Shown: one piece after another, positions 1 through 9,065 of the stretch
Layout: each line of letters starts with the position of its first letter
How positions within the stretch are numbered: position 1 is the first letter of the stretch
Assembly (NCBI GenBank): GCA_036267975.1
Contig: DATAVA010000043.1
Coordinates: 33,761-97,760, forward strand
DNA from: DAIDKA01 sp036267975
Lineage (GTDB): Bacteria; Pseudomonadota; Gammaproteobacteria; Steroidobacterales; Steroidobacteraceae
Length of the DNA: 64,000 nt
Direction: 5' to 3'
Program-made: the position numbers and the translations under genes
Notes under the pieces: model-generated
What the model saw: the letters and a program-made list of their open reading frames with translations, nothing else
Databases searched by the model: none
Told to the model about the DNA's origin: nothing

Positions 1-2
1 AG

Positions 3-179
3 CGTGGCCTTTGGCGCGAAATCCTCAACAGTGACGCGCGCGAATACGGCGGCTCCGGATGGGGCAATCTCGGCTGCGTCGAATCAGCCCCGGTGGGAGC
101 GCATGGCCGGCTGGATGCGCTGAACCTCAACGTGCCGCCACTCGCCACCATCATGTTGCGATGGGAACCCGATGGTTAG
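3..179 (+). CDS. glgB: 1,4-alpha-glucan branching enzyme, C-terminal end (partial)
   Basis: Only the last 58 codons lie in the window; the gene begins upstream. The frame reads into the C-terminal all-beta domain of GlgB, with the usual pattern of an asparagine followed by SDAREYGGSGWGN and a terminal PPLATIMLRWEP strand. Branching enzymes cut alpha-1,4-glucan chains and rejoin them through alpha-1,6 links in the cytoplasm. The stop codon overlaps the start of the next gene by 8 bases, and that gene is glgE, so translation is probably coupled and the gene belongs to the GlgE pathway. The family assignment rests on a short C-terminal stretch plus context. Confidence 0.85.
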   Translation, partial: RGLWREILNSDAREYGGSGWGNLGCVESAPVGAHGRLDALNLNVPPLATIMLRWEPDG

Positions 180-2175
180 CACGGAAGGTCGTATCCGAGC
201 CGTCATTGAAGGCGTGGCGCCGGTGGTCGACGGCGGGCGCTTCCGGGCCAAATGCATCGCCGGAGAGCCGGTGCAGATCGAGGCGCACTGTTTCAGCGAC
301 GGACACGACAAACTCGCCGTGGCACTGCGCTGGCACGCCAGCGACGCGCCCGATACTTATGAAGTCGACATGACGGCACAGGCGAATGATGTCTGGACGG
401 CGCAGTTCACGCCGCCGGTTCCGGGTCGCTACCGTTATACCGTACTGGCCTGGGTCGATCATTTCGAGTCCTGGCGCCGCGAACTCGAACGGCGCAATGA
501 GCGCGCCGATATTTGCGTCGCCTTGAACGTCGGTGCGGTGCTGATCGCTGCCGCCACCGCCCGCGCCGGCGCCGAGGACGCGCAGCTGCTGACGAACTGG
601 GCTGCGCAGTTACGCGCGATGGCTGCGGATCACAGCGGACTGTCCGACGTGGCGGCGATGCAGGCGCTCGGGCTGGATCCGGCCAAGGGCGCGATCGTGA
701 AACGCTACGCAGATCGCCGTTTTGCCGCGAGCAGCAGTTTCGAACTGGTGGCTGATCGCAAACGGGCACAGTTCAGCAGCTGGTACGAACTGTTTCCCCG
801 CGTTGCCGCCACGAAAGAAGGCGTGCACGGCACCTTCCGCGACGTGCAGACACGCCTGCCGTATATGGCGCGAATGGGCTTCGATGTGCTGTACATGCCG
901 CCGATCCATCCGATCGGCCGCGTCAATCGCAAGGGTGTCAACAACGCCCTCGTCTCGGCACCCGAAGACGTGGGCAGTCCCTGGGCAATCGGTTCCGCAC
1001 TCGGCGGTCACAAGGACATTCTCCCCGAGCTCGGCTCGCTCGAGGACTTCAGGGCGTTGCTGCGGGCGGCGCGCGAACTTGGCATCGAGATCGCGCTTGA
1101 TCTGGCATTCCAATGCGCGCCCGACCATCCCTATGTCCGCGCACACCCCGACTGGTTCAGGCATCGGCCCGACGGCACGGTGCAGTACGCGGAAAATCCG
1201 CCCAAGAAATACCAGGACATCTATCCCTTCGATTTCGAAAGCGAAGACTGGCGCGGCCTGTGGGATGAACTCAAAAGCGTCATGGATTACTGGATTGCGC
1301 AGGGAGTGCGGATCTTTCGCGTGGACAATCCACACACCAAGACATTCGCCTTCTGGGAGTGGAGCATCGGCGAAGTCACGCGCGTGAATCCCGACGTGAT
1401 TTTTCTGGCCGAGGCGTTCACCCGGCCCAAGGTGATGCACCGGTTGGCGAAGCTCGGCTTCACCCAGTCATATACGTACTTCACGTGGCGCACCACCAAG
1501 CACGAGCTCATCGAGTATTTCACGGAACTGAGCCACGGCCGCGGGCGGGATTATTTCCGCCCGAACGTGTGGCCGAATACACCCGATATCCTACAGGAGC
1601 TGCTGCAATCGGGCTTGCGCAGCGTGTTCGCCGCGCGGCTCATACTGGCCGCGACCCTTTCGGCGAACTATGGAATCTACGGTCCGGCCTATGAGCTGAT
1701 GGAAAGTGCGGCACGTGAACCCGGCAGCGAAGAGTACCGCGACTCGGAGAAGTACCAACTGCGTCACTGGGACTTCGAGCGGCCGGACAGCCTGTGGCCG
1801 CTGATCGCGCGCATCAACCGGATCCGACGTGACAATTCGGCATTGCATTCGGACCGTACTCTGTCGTTCTGCGCGATCGACAACGACCAGCTGCTTGCGT
1901 ATCTGAAGCAGGACAGCGGCGCGGGAAACATCATCGTGACCGTCGTCAGTCTCGATCCGCACAATACCCAGTCAGGATGGCTCAGTCTGGATCTGGAAAA
2001 GCTCGGACTGGCACCTGATCAGCCCTACCAGGTTCACGATCTGCTCAGCGATCAGCGCTATCAATGGCGCGGCCCGCACAATTTTGTAATGCTGGATCCG
2101 CACCGCATACCGGCCCACGTATTCCGCATCCGTCGGCACCTGCGGCGCGAACAAGATTTCGACTATTTCCTGTAA
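172..2175 (+). CDS. glgE: alpha-1,4-glucan:maltose-1-phosphate maltosyltransferase
   Basis: GlgE extends alpha-1,4-glucans with maltose from maltose 1-phosphate, releasing phosphate, in the cytoplasm. The 667-residue protein has the normal family length: an N-terminal DUF3416-type domain (about 1-200), a GH13_3 barrel and a C-terminal beta domain. The catalytic nucleophile is Asp385 in FRVDNPHTK and the acid/base is Glu414 in LAEAFTRP, 29 residues apart as in characterised GlgE proteins. The ATG overlaps the glgB stop by 8 bases, and treS-maltokinase starts 9 bases downstream. Together the three genes supply maltose 1-phosphate (maltokinase half), polymerise it (GlgE) and branch the product (GlgB). 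Confidence 0.96.
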   Translation: MVSTEGRIRAVIEGVAPVVDGGRFRAKCIAGEPVQIEAHCFSDGHDKLAVALRWHASDAPDTYEVDMTAQANDVWTAQFTPPVPGRYRYTVLAWVDHFESWRRELERRNERADICVALNVGAVLIAAATARAGAEDAQLLTNWAAQLRAMAADHSGLSDVAAMQALGLDPAKGAIVKRYADRRFAASSSFELVADRKRAQFSSWYELFPRVAATKEGVHGTFRDVQTRLPYMARMGFDVLYMPPIHPIGRVNRKGVNNALVSAPEDVGSPWAIGSALGGHKDILPELGSLEDFRALLRAARELGIEIALDLAFQCAPDHPYVRAHPDWFRHRPDGTVQYAENPPKKYQDIYPFDFESEDWRGLWDELKSVMDYWIAQGVRIFRVDNPHTKTFAFWEWSIGEVTRVNPDVIFLAEAFTRPKVMHRLAKLGFTQSYTYFTWRTTKHELIEYFTELSHGRGRDYFRPNVWPNTPDILQELLQSGLRSVFAARLILAATLSANYGIYGPAYELMESAAREPGSEEYRDSEKYQLRHWDFERPDSLWPLIARINRIRRDNSALHSDRTLSFCAIDNDQLLAYLKQDSGAGNIIVTVVSLDPHNTQSGWLSLDLEKLGLAPDQPYQVHDLLSDQRYQWRGPHNFVMLDPHRIPAHVFRIRRHLRREQDFDYFL

Positions 2176-2184
2176 GTCGCGCCT

Positions 2185-5100
2185 ATGAAAGACCTACAGC
2201 CACCGCCCCAGGAATCCGCCACGCCATCCGGGCTCGCCGTCGATGATCCGCTCTGGTACAAGGATGCGGTCATCTATCAGCTCAATGTCAAGGCATTCCT
2301 CGACTCGAACGATGATGGAATCGGTGACTTCGCCGGTGTGACCTCGAAGCTGGGCTACATCCGTGATCTCGGCGTCAACACCATCTGGCTGATGCCCTTC
2401 TATCCGTCGCCCCTGAAGGACGATGGCTACGACATCTCCGAGTACACGAACATCCATCCGCAGTTCGGCACGCTCGATGATTTTCGCGACATGCTCATCG
2501 AAGCCCACCGTCTCGGGCTCAAGGTCATCACCGAACTGATCATCAACCACACCTCCGATCAGCATCCGTGGTTTCAGGCGGCCCGCAAGGCCGCGCCGGG
2601 CTCGCCCGAGCGTGATTTCTATGTGTGGAGCGATACCGACCAGAAATACCTGGACACGCGGATCATTTTCGTCGACACCGAAAACTCCAATTGGACTTGG
2701 GACCCAGTCGCGAAGGCCTACTACTGGCACCGCTTCTTCAGCCATCAGCCCGATCTTAATTTCGACAACCCGCAGGTCCTGGAGGCGGTACTGCGCATCA
2801 TGCGGTTCTGGCTTGATATGGGCGTCGATGGGTTCCGCCTGGATGCGATCCCCTACCTGGTCGAGCGCGAAGGCACGAACAACGAAAATCTGCGCGAGAC
2901 CCACGATGTGATCCGCAAGCTGCGGGCCGCGATTGACGCGAACTACAAGAACCGATTCCTGCTCGCCGAAGCCAATCAATGGCCGGAAGACGTGCGTGAG
3001 TATTTCGGCGACGGGGATGAGTGCCACATGGCCTATCACTTTCCGCTCATGCCGCGCATCTACATGTCCATCGCACAGGAGGATCGCTACCCGATTACGG
3101 AGATCATGCAGCAGACTCCTGACATTCCGGACAGCTGCCAGTGGGCCATTTTCCTGCGCAACCATGATGAGCTCACCCTCGAGATGGTGACCAGCAAAGA
3201 GCGCGACTACATGTACACGACCTATGCCTCGGACGTGCGCGCGCGCATCAATCTGGGGATTCGCCGGCGACTGTCGCCGCTGATGGAAAACGACCAGGAC
3301 CGGATCAAGCTGATGAACAGCCTGTTGCTGTCGATGCCAGGCTCGCCGATCCTCTACTACGGTGATGAGATCGGCATGGGCGACAATGTGTTCATCGGCG
3401 ACCGCAATGGGGTGCGCACGCCGATGCAGTGGAGCCCGGATCGCAACGCCGGATTCTCGCGCGCAGATCCGCAGCGGCTGTATCTGCCGCCGATCATGGA
3501 TCCGATCTACGGCTACCAGGCGACCAACGTCGAAGCACAGATCCGCGATCCTGGCTCATTGTTGAGCTGGATGAAGCGCATGCTGGCCGTGCGCAAGGTC
3601 AGCCAGGCCTTCGGGCGCGGCACGCGGCGGTTCCTGAAGCCGGGTAATCGCAAGATCCTCGCGTACCTGCGCGAATATGCCGAGGACACCATCCTGTGCG
3701 TCGCGAATCTGTCGCGATCGGCGCAGCCGGTGGAGCTGAATCTGGCGCCATTCAAGGGTCGCGTTCCGGTCGAAATGCTCGGTCGCACCACCTTCCCGCC
3801 CATCGGCGAGATGCCGTATCTGCTCACCCTGTGCGCGTATGGTTTTTACTGGTTCCGGCTGACCACCGACGCCGAGGCGCCGGCATGGCATGAGCAGGTG
3901 TTCTCCATCGACGAACGACCGGTGGTCGTCCTGTTCGACGGGTGGAGCACGCTGTTCCGCGATCGGGTCATGCCTTGGCGAATCGGCATGGCGGAGAAGA
4001 CCCGCCTGCAGTTCGAGACGGATACGCTGCCACGCTTCATCGAAACACAACGCTGGTATGCGGCCAAGGGCGTACCGATCGAGCGCGCGCGCATCAGCGA
4101 TCAGGTGATTTGGGAACAGGGTAAATGGACCTGGGTGGTGGCCCTGCTCGAGGTGGGTGCCGCGCCGGAACCCGTCATGTATTTCATGCCCCTGGCGCTG
4201 GCGTGGGAAGCGGACGAGGATCGGGTGCACAACCTTACGACGGCCGCCATTGCCAAGATCCGCCAGCAGGCCAATGTCGGCGTCATGGGCGATGCCTTTG
4301 CGGACGCCGCCTTTTGCCACGCCGTGGTCGAGGCCATGGCGAAACGCCGCGAGCTCGCGACGGCGCAGGGCAAGCTTAAATTCCGGTCGACGGCCGCTTT
4401 CGAGCAGCTTGCCGGCGCCGATTACGCGCGGCTGCCGGTGGCGCGCCCGCAAGGCTCCAGCTCGAATACCGTCGTGACCCTGGGTGAGCGGCTGCTGCTG
4501 AAGGGCTATCGCAGGCTGCGGGCCGGTGCCAGCCCCGAACTTGAAATGGGCCTGTATCTCACCGAAGTGGTGCGGTTCGCAAACTGTGCGCCGCTGGCCG
4601 GCGTGCTCGAGTACGTGGGCAATGACGGGCAGACGCGGGTGCTCGCCATGCTGCAGGCCTACGTGGCCAATCAGGGTGACGGCTGGACCTACGCGCTGGA
4701 ATACCTGCGGCGCCATCTCGAGGAACACCGCACGACACCGGCCAGCGACGAACTGCCCGTCGATGCCCATAAGGCATTTCTGATTCTGATCCGCACCCTC
4801 GGCCAGCGAACGGCGCAACTTCATCGCGCCTTGGCGAGTGCCACCAGCAATGCGGACTTCGCGGCCGAGCCGCTCGCGCCGGCGGACATCGAAGCCTATC
4901 GCGCCCGCGCGCTGGCGCAAGGCCGCAGCGCGCTGGGGCTGCTGAAAACCAATCTTGAGCAGATCCCGGCTGCCGATCGCAGCAAGGCCAGCGAGGTACT
5001 GGCGCAGCAGGAGCCGCTGCTCGCGCGGCTGGCGGCCCCGCTGGCGCAGGAGAGCCAGGGCCGCAAGATCCGCATTCACGGCGACTACCATCTCGGGCAG

Positions 5101-5529
5101 ATCCTCGTAACCCGCAACGATTTCGTGATCGTCGACTTCGAGGGCGAACCGGGCCATAGCCTCGAGGAGCGGCGCGCCAAGCAGTCACCGCTGCGCGATG
5201 TCGCCGGCATGCTGCGTTCCTTCAGCTATGTCGAGCACAGCGCGCTGCGCAGCGTCGCGCATGATGAGGTCGAATTCGCCAAGCTCGCGCCGCTGGCCCA
5301 TGCCTGGGCGGTGCAGGTGCGCGAGGTCTTTCTTGCGGCGTACGATGAAGCAGCACGACCCGCGGCGCTGTATGGCACGTTTGTCCCGGGCCAGGGCCTG
5401 CTCGGACTGTTCGAACTCGAGAAGGCCCTGTACGAACTGCACTACGAACTGAGCAACCGTCCAACGTGGGCGGGTATTCCGTTGCAGGGTATCCTCGAAT
5501 CCGTGGGAGACGTTCATGCAAACCATTGA
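2185..5529 (+). CDS. treS: trehalose synthase fused to maltokinase (TreS-Pep2)
   Basis: Bifunctional enzyme of 1114 residues. The N-terminal half (about 20-570) is a GH13_16 trehalose synthase that interconverts trehalose and maltose. Asp220 in DGFRLDAIPYL is the nucleophile, Glu262 in LLAEANQWPED the acid/base, and NHDELT follows. The C-terminal half (about 590-1114) is a maltokinase with kinase-like HGDYHLGQI (Asp967) and VDFEGEP motifs, phosphorylating maltose with ATP to maltose 1-phosphate. In mycobacteria the two are separate proteins that form a complex; fusions are common in proteobacteria. The product feeds GlgE encoded just upstream. The 3' end overlaps the next gene by 14 bases. 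No internal frameshift is visible. Confidence 0.96.
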   Translation: MKDLQPPPQESATPSGLAVDDPLWYKDAVIYQLNVKAFLDSNDDGIGDFAGVTSKLGYIRDLGVNTIWLMPFYPSPLKDDGYDISEYTNIHPQFGTLDDFRDMLIEAHRLGLKVITELIINHTSDQHPWFQAARKAAPGSPERDFYVWSDTDQKYLDTRIIFVDTENSNWTWDPVAKAYYWHRFFSHQPDLNFDNPQVLEAVLRIMRFWLDMGVDGFRLDAIPYLVEREGTNNENLRETHDVIRKLRAAIDANYKNRFLLAEANQWPEDVREYFGDGDECHMAYHFPLMPRIYMSIAQEDRYPITEIMQQTPDIPDSCQWAIFLRNHDELTLEMVTSKERDYMYTTYASDVRARINLGIRRRLSPLMENDQDRIKLMNSLLLSMPGSPILYYGDEIGMGDNVFIGDRNGVRTPMQWSPDRNAGFSRADPQRLYLPPIMDPIYGYQATNVEAQIRDPGSLLSWMKRMLAVRKVSQAFGRGTRRFLKPGNRKILAYLREYAEDTILCVANLSRSAQPVELNLAPFKGRVPVEMLGRTTFPPIGEMPYLLTLCAYGFYWFRLTTDAEAPAWHEQVFSIDERPVVVLFDGWSTLFRDRVMPWRIGMAEKTRLQFETDTLPRFIETQRWYAAKGVPIERARISDQVIWEQGKWTWVVALLEVGAAPEPVMYFMPLALAWEADEDRVHNLTTAAIAKIRQQANVGVMGDAFADAAFCHAVVEAMAKRRELATAQGKLKFRSTAAFEQLAGADYARLPVARPQGSSSNTVVTLGERLLLKGYRRLRAGASPELEMGLYLTEVVRFANCAPLAGVLEYVGNDGQTRVLAMLQAYVANQGDGWTYALEYLRRHLEEHRTTPASDELPVDAHKAFLILIRTLGQRTAQLHRALASATSNADFAAEPLAPADIEAYRARALAQGRSALGLLKTNLEQIPAADRSKASEVLAQQEPLLARLAAPLAQESQGRKIRIHGDYHLGQILVTRNDFVIVDFEGEPGHSLEERRAKQSPLRDVAGMLRSFSYVEHSALRSVAHDEVEFAKLAPLAHAWAVQVREVFLAAYDEAARPAALYGTFVPGQGLLGLFELEKALYELHYELSNRPTWAGIPLQGILESVGDVHANH

Positions 5530-6205
5530 CATACTGGTTGACACCACGCGCGAGTTCTTCCATCAGGTCGCCGCATTGCTGCCGCGGCTGGCGCTGGCCG
5601 TGGCGGTCGTGCTGGTTGGATGGCTGGTGGCCAAGGTCGTGCGCTTCACGATCGAGAAGGCCCTGCGCGCCGTGAATTTCGGCGTGCTGACGCAGCGCGC
5701 CGGCACGGACCACTTCCTGCAGTCGGCCGGATTGCAGGGTGATACGACGACGCTGTTCGGTCTGCTCGGTTACTGGATGGTGCTGGTCGCCGCCCTGATG
5801 GTCGCGTTCAACGGCCTGGGCCTCACCTATGTGACCGACCTGCTGCAGCGGGTGGAGCTGTTCGGACCGAAGGTACTGGTAGCAGGCCTGGTGGTGGTGC
5901 TGGGGTCGTATTTCGCGCGCTTCGTGGGCGAATCGGTCGAAAGGTTCTGCTCCGGGGCACAGCTCCCCGACAGCGACATTCTCGGCAAGATCGCCCGCTA
6001 CCTCATCATGGCCTTCGTGGTCATGATCGCACTGAGCCAGGTCGAAATCGGCGGCGACATCGTCCAGCGGACCTTCCTCATCATCCTCGCGGGCGTGGTG
6101 CTGGCCCTGGCGCTCGCCTTCGGCCTGGGCGGCAAGGACTGGGCCGCCGCCATGCTCGAGCGCTGGTGGCCACGGCACAAGCAGAACGATCAGCGTCCCC
6201 TGTGA
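5516..6205 (+). CDS. MscS-like small membrane protein (conserved TM-helix family)
   Basis: A 229-residue membrane protein that starts inside the end of treS (14-base overlap), with GGGAG in front of its ATG, so it is almost certainly co-translated with the trehalose genes. I see about four hydrophobic segments (near 18-40, 80-105, 118-140 and 165-210) and a glycine/alanine-rich helix ending in LALAFGLGGKD, which resembles the pore-lining helix of MscS channels. The large cytoplasmic beta domain of true MscS is missing, which fits the short conserved-TM-helix relatives. An osmotic link to trehalose and glucan metabolism is inferred from position alone. Confidence 0.8.
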   Translation: MQTIDILVDTTREFFHQVAALLPRLALAVAVVLVGWLVAKVVRFTIEKALRAVNFGVLTQRAGTDHFLQSAGLQGDTTTLFGLLGYWMVLVAALMVAFNGLGLTYVTDLLQRVELFGPKVLVAGLVVVLGSYFARFVGESVERFCSGAQLPDSDILGKIARYLIMAFVVMIALSQVEIGGDIVQRTFLIILAGVVLALALAFGLGGKDWAAAMLERWWPRHKQNDQRPL

Positions 6206-6394
6206 TTCGCTGCGCGGTGGCCCGGGCTCGATGGTGTCGAATCTTCAATAAAATCAGTGTCGGGCGCGGTCATTAACGGACTTTAACAATCCGGCCAGTG
6301 TGGCTGAACTCTGCTCCTTTCAGAATGCCGCTGGCGTAACCTCGGGCGGCTGTGCTCGGGCACTTCCTGCGCCATGGCATTACGATCAAATTGA

Positions 6395-7885
6395 ATGACT
6401 GACATCACTGCTCCAGATGCGAGTCGGGCGCTGCGGCGCACGCGAATTTCATGGCATGCCGTCCGCGCCATTACACTGACCTCGGCCGTCCTGATGTCGG
6501 CGTGCAACCTCGGGCCTTATTACCGGCGTCCCGACATTTCCGGACCGGCGGCCTGGACACCCGTTACGCCTGAATCAACGCCAAGCGGCCCCGTGGCACC
6601 TGACGCCACCGCCTGGCCGGATCCGCAGTGGTGGCATGCCTTCGGCTCCGCCGACCTCGACCGGCTCATGGATCAGGCACAGCGCGCCAATGATGATCTG
6701 AAGGCCGCCATTGCGCGCGTGCAGCAATCGGATGCGCAGGTGCGCATCGCCGGCGCGGCGCTGCTGCCATCGCTCGGGGCCGGCTTCACACCCACCCGCG
6801 AGCGGCAAATCATTCCCAACCTGCCGGGCGGCAATGCCTTCACCACCAATACCTTCACCGCCGATCTCAGTGCGGCCTATGAACTGGATTTCTGGGGTCG
6901 CAATGCCGCGCTGCGTGCCGCCGCGGTGGCCCTGGACTCCGGCAGCCGCTACGACCGCGACACCGTGCGCCTGTCCATCACGGCCGCGGTCGCGACCACC
7001 TACTTCACGGTACTGTCGCTGCGCGATCGGGTCACCGTCGCGACCAACAATCTGAACAATGCCCGCGAAACCCTTCGCGGCCTGCAGTTCGAACAGCAGG
7101 TCGGCACGGCCACGGCGCTGGATGTCGCGCAACAGCAATCCTTGGTGGATACCGAGGATGCCACCGTGCCGGCGCTGCGCGCACAGCTGTCGCACAACCT
7201 GGCGGCCCTGGCCATCCTGCTGGGCACGATCCCCGATCAGCTGCAGCTGAGCCAGGGCACGCTCGATCAGATCGCAGCGCCGCCCGTGACGACCGGTCTG
7301 CCATCCGGCCTGCTGAGCCGCCGTCCGGATGTGGCTTTCGCGGAGGCCCAGCTGATCAGTGCCAATGCCAACGTGCGTGCCGCTCGCGCCGCTTTCCTGC
7401 CGACCATCCAGCTGACAGCTTCGGGCGGCGTCGAGAGCACTGCCCTGTCGACCTTGCTGCTCCCGGGCAGCCGCATTTTCAACGTGGCCGCGGGCATCAC
7501 CCAACCGATCTTTGCGGGTGGTCAGATTGCCGGCGCCTACGCGCAGAGCAAGGGGCGATACCAGGAATTGCTGGCCGACTATCACAAGGCCGTGATCTCG
7601 GCGTTCGATAACACGCAGGACTCGCTCACGGAAGTGCACGAGACGGCCGAACAGCTGCAGCGCCAGGAGCGGGCCACGCAGACCGCACGGCGCGCCTATG
7701 ACTTCGCCCAGCAACAATTCCACGCCGGAACGATCAACATACTCACTGTCCTCACCACCGAAAACGCCTTGCTGACTGCACAGGACACGCAGGCGCAGGT
7801 TCGGCTCGCGCACCTGTCAGCGCTGGTCGGGCTTTACCAGGCCCTTGGTGGCGGCTGGGACACGCAACAGGAGCAAGCACAATGA
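6395..7885 (+). CDS. RND efflux outer-membrane factor, NodT/OprM type
   Basis: A 496-residue outer-membrane channel of the TolC/OprM class that would join with the adaptor and pump encoded next to expel small molecules. The N-terminus has a hydrophobic signal ending in a lipobox-like LMSAC (Cys37), then the typical GPYYRRPD start of NodT lipoproteins. Two outer-membrane efflux repeats follow; LLSRRPDVAFAEAQL marks the second. The first gene of the operon, it has a 189-base upstream gap. The adaptor start lies 10 bases after its stop. The signal is longer than usual, so a start nearer the hydrophobic stretch is possible. Confidence 0.92.
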   Translation: MTDITAPDASRALRRTRISWHAVRAITLTSAVLMSACNLGPYYRRPDISGPAAWTPVTPESTPSGPVAPDATAWPDPQWWHAFGSADLDRLMDQAQRANDDLKAAIARVQQSDAQVRIAGAALLPSLGAGFTPTRERQIIPNLPGGNAFTTNTFTADLSAAYELDFWGRNAALRAAAVALDSGSRYDRDTVRLSITAAVATTYFTVLSLRDRVTVATNNLNNARETLRGLQFEQQVGTATALDVAQQQSLVDTEDATVPALRAQLSHNLAALAILLGTIPDQLQLSQGTLDQIAAPPVTTGLPSGLLSRRPDVAFAEAQLISANANVRAARAAFLPTIQLTASGGVESTALSTLLLPGSRIFNVAAGITQPIFAGGQIAGAYAQSKGRYQELLADYHKAVISAFDNTQDSLTEVHETAEQLQRQERATQTARRAYDFAQQQFHAGTINILTVLTTENALLTAQDTQAQVRLAHLSALVGLYQALGGGWDTQQEQAQ

Positions 7886-7895
7886 GCCGCGCATC

Positions 7896-9065
7896 ATGAA
7901 CATGACCGTGAAGTGGCTGGCACGACCGCGGGTGGGACTGGGCGTGGTGGCGATCCTCATCATCGTCGCTGTGGCGTGGGCCTACTCACATCATGGCGCG
8001 CAGGCGGCCGATGCGCGTGCGCCCGCAGATGCTGCCGAGTCCGTCGCAGTCGATGCGATCAGCGTCGGTCGCAGCGACGTACCCGGATACCTCGACGGCC
8101 TGGGCACGGTGCAGGCCTTCTACACCGTCAAGGTCACCGCGCGGGTGGATGGACAGCTGGACAAGGTCGCGTTCACCGAGGGCGAGACCCTCAAGAAGGG
8201 ACAGCTGCTGGCGCAGATCGATCCGCGACCCTTCAAGGCCGCGCTGGATCAGGCGCTTGCCCAGCGCGCCAAGGACGAGGCACAACTGGCGAATGCGCAG
8301 CGCGACATGGACCGCTACATGCAGTTGGCGCCCCAGGAGCTGGCGAGCAAGCAGACCGTGGACACACAGCGCGCCGCGGTCTCCGTCGCCCAGGCGACAC
8401 TGAAGGGCGATGACGCAAACATCGAGAGCGCACGCACCCAACTGAGTTACACGAGCATCACCGCACCCATCAATGGCCGCACCGGCATTCGACAGGTGGA
8501 TCCGGGCAATATCGTGCACGCGGCCGACACCGGCGGCATCGTCGTCATGACGCAGATCCAGCCGATCTCCGTCATGTTCACCCTGCCGGAGGATGATGTG
8601 CCGCAGATGACCGAAGCGCTCTCGCACGGCGCGGTCACCGTCGTGGCCCTGGCACGCGACGACGGCTCTCCGCTGGACACCGGCACGGTGGCGCTGCTCG
8701 ATAACCAGATCGACCAGACCACCGGCACGATCCGGGTCAAGGCGACTTTCCCGAACGCCCATCAGCGGCTCTGGCCCGGCGAATTTGTGACCGCGCGGGT
8801 TCTGGCGAGCGTGCATAAGCAGGCGCTGACCATTCCGGCGGCGGCCTTGCAGCGCGGCCCGGATGGCATGTTCGCCTATGTCATTGGTCGCGATTCGACC
8901 GTGTCGGTGCGTCCGATCAAAGTGACGCTGCTGGATGAGAACACGGTGATTGTCGACAGCGGCCTGCAGCCCAACGAGCGTGTCGTGACCAGCAACCTGT
9001 ACCGACTCCAACCGGGCACGCGGGTGCGTGTCAACGGTGGCCCCCTCAGTCAGGCACGTTCATGA
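7896..9065 (+). CDS. RND efflux periplasmic adaptor (membrane fusion protein, MdtA-like)
   Basis: A 389-residue periplasmic adaptor anchored by one N-terminal helix (about 12-30). It shows the family order: barrel-sandwich half (KVTARVDGQLDKVAFTEG), alpha-helical hairpin, second barrel-sandwich half (ITAPINGRTGIRQVDPGN), then beta-barrel and membrane-proximal domains (RVLASVHKQALTIPAAAL). It bridges the inner-membrane pump and the outer-membrane factor. I chose the ATG at 7896, just after the outer-membrane factor stop; an upstream in-frame start would lie inside that gene, and an ATG at 7902 is also possible. The stop overlaps the pump start by four bases (ATGA). Confidence 0.93.
   Translation: MNMTVKWLARPRVGLGVVAILIIVAVAWAYSHHGAQAADARAPADAAESVAVDAISVGRSDVPGYLDGLGTVQAFYTVKVTARVDGQLDKVAFTEGETLKKGQLLAQIDPRPFKAALDQALAQRAKDEAQLANAQRDMDRYMQLAPQELASKQTVDTQRAAVSVAQATLKGDDANIESARTQLSYTSITAPINGRTGIRQVDPGNIVHAADTGGIVVMTQIQPISVMFTLPEDDVPQMTEALSHGAVTVVALARDDGSPLDTGTVALLDNQIDQTTGTIRVKATFPNAHQRLWPGEFVTARVLASVHKQALTIPAAALQRGPDGMFAYVIGRDSTVSVRPIKVTLLDENTVIVDSGLQPNERVVTSNLYRLQPGTRVRVNGGPLSQARS

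Noticed and set aside
3556..5157. 533-codon open frame on the minus strand, antisense to treS
   Set aside because: GC-rich coding DNA often leaves the opposite strand open. The sequence has no domain pattern and lies wholly inside a clear gene.
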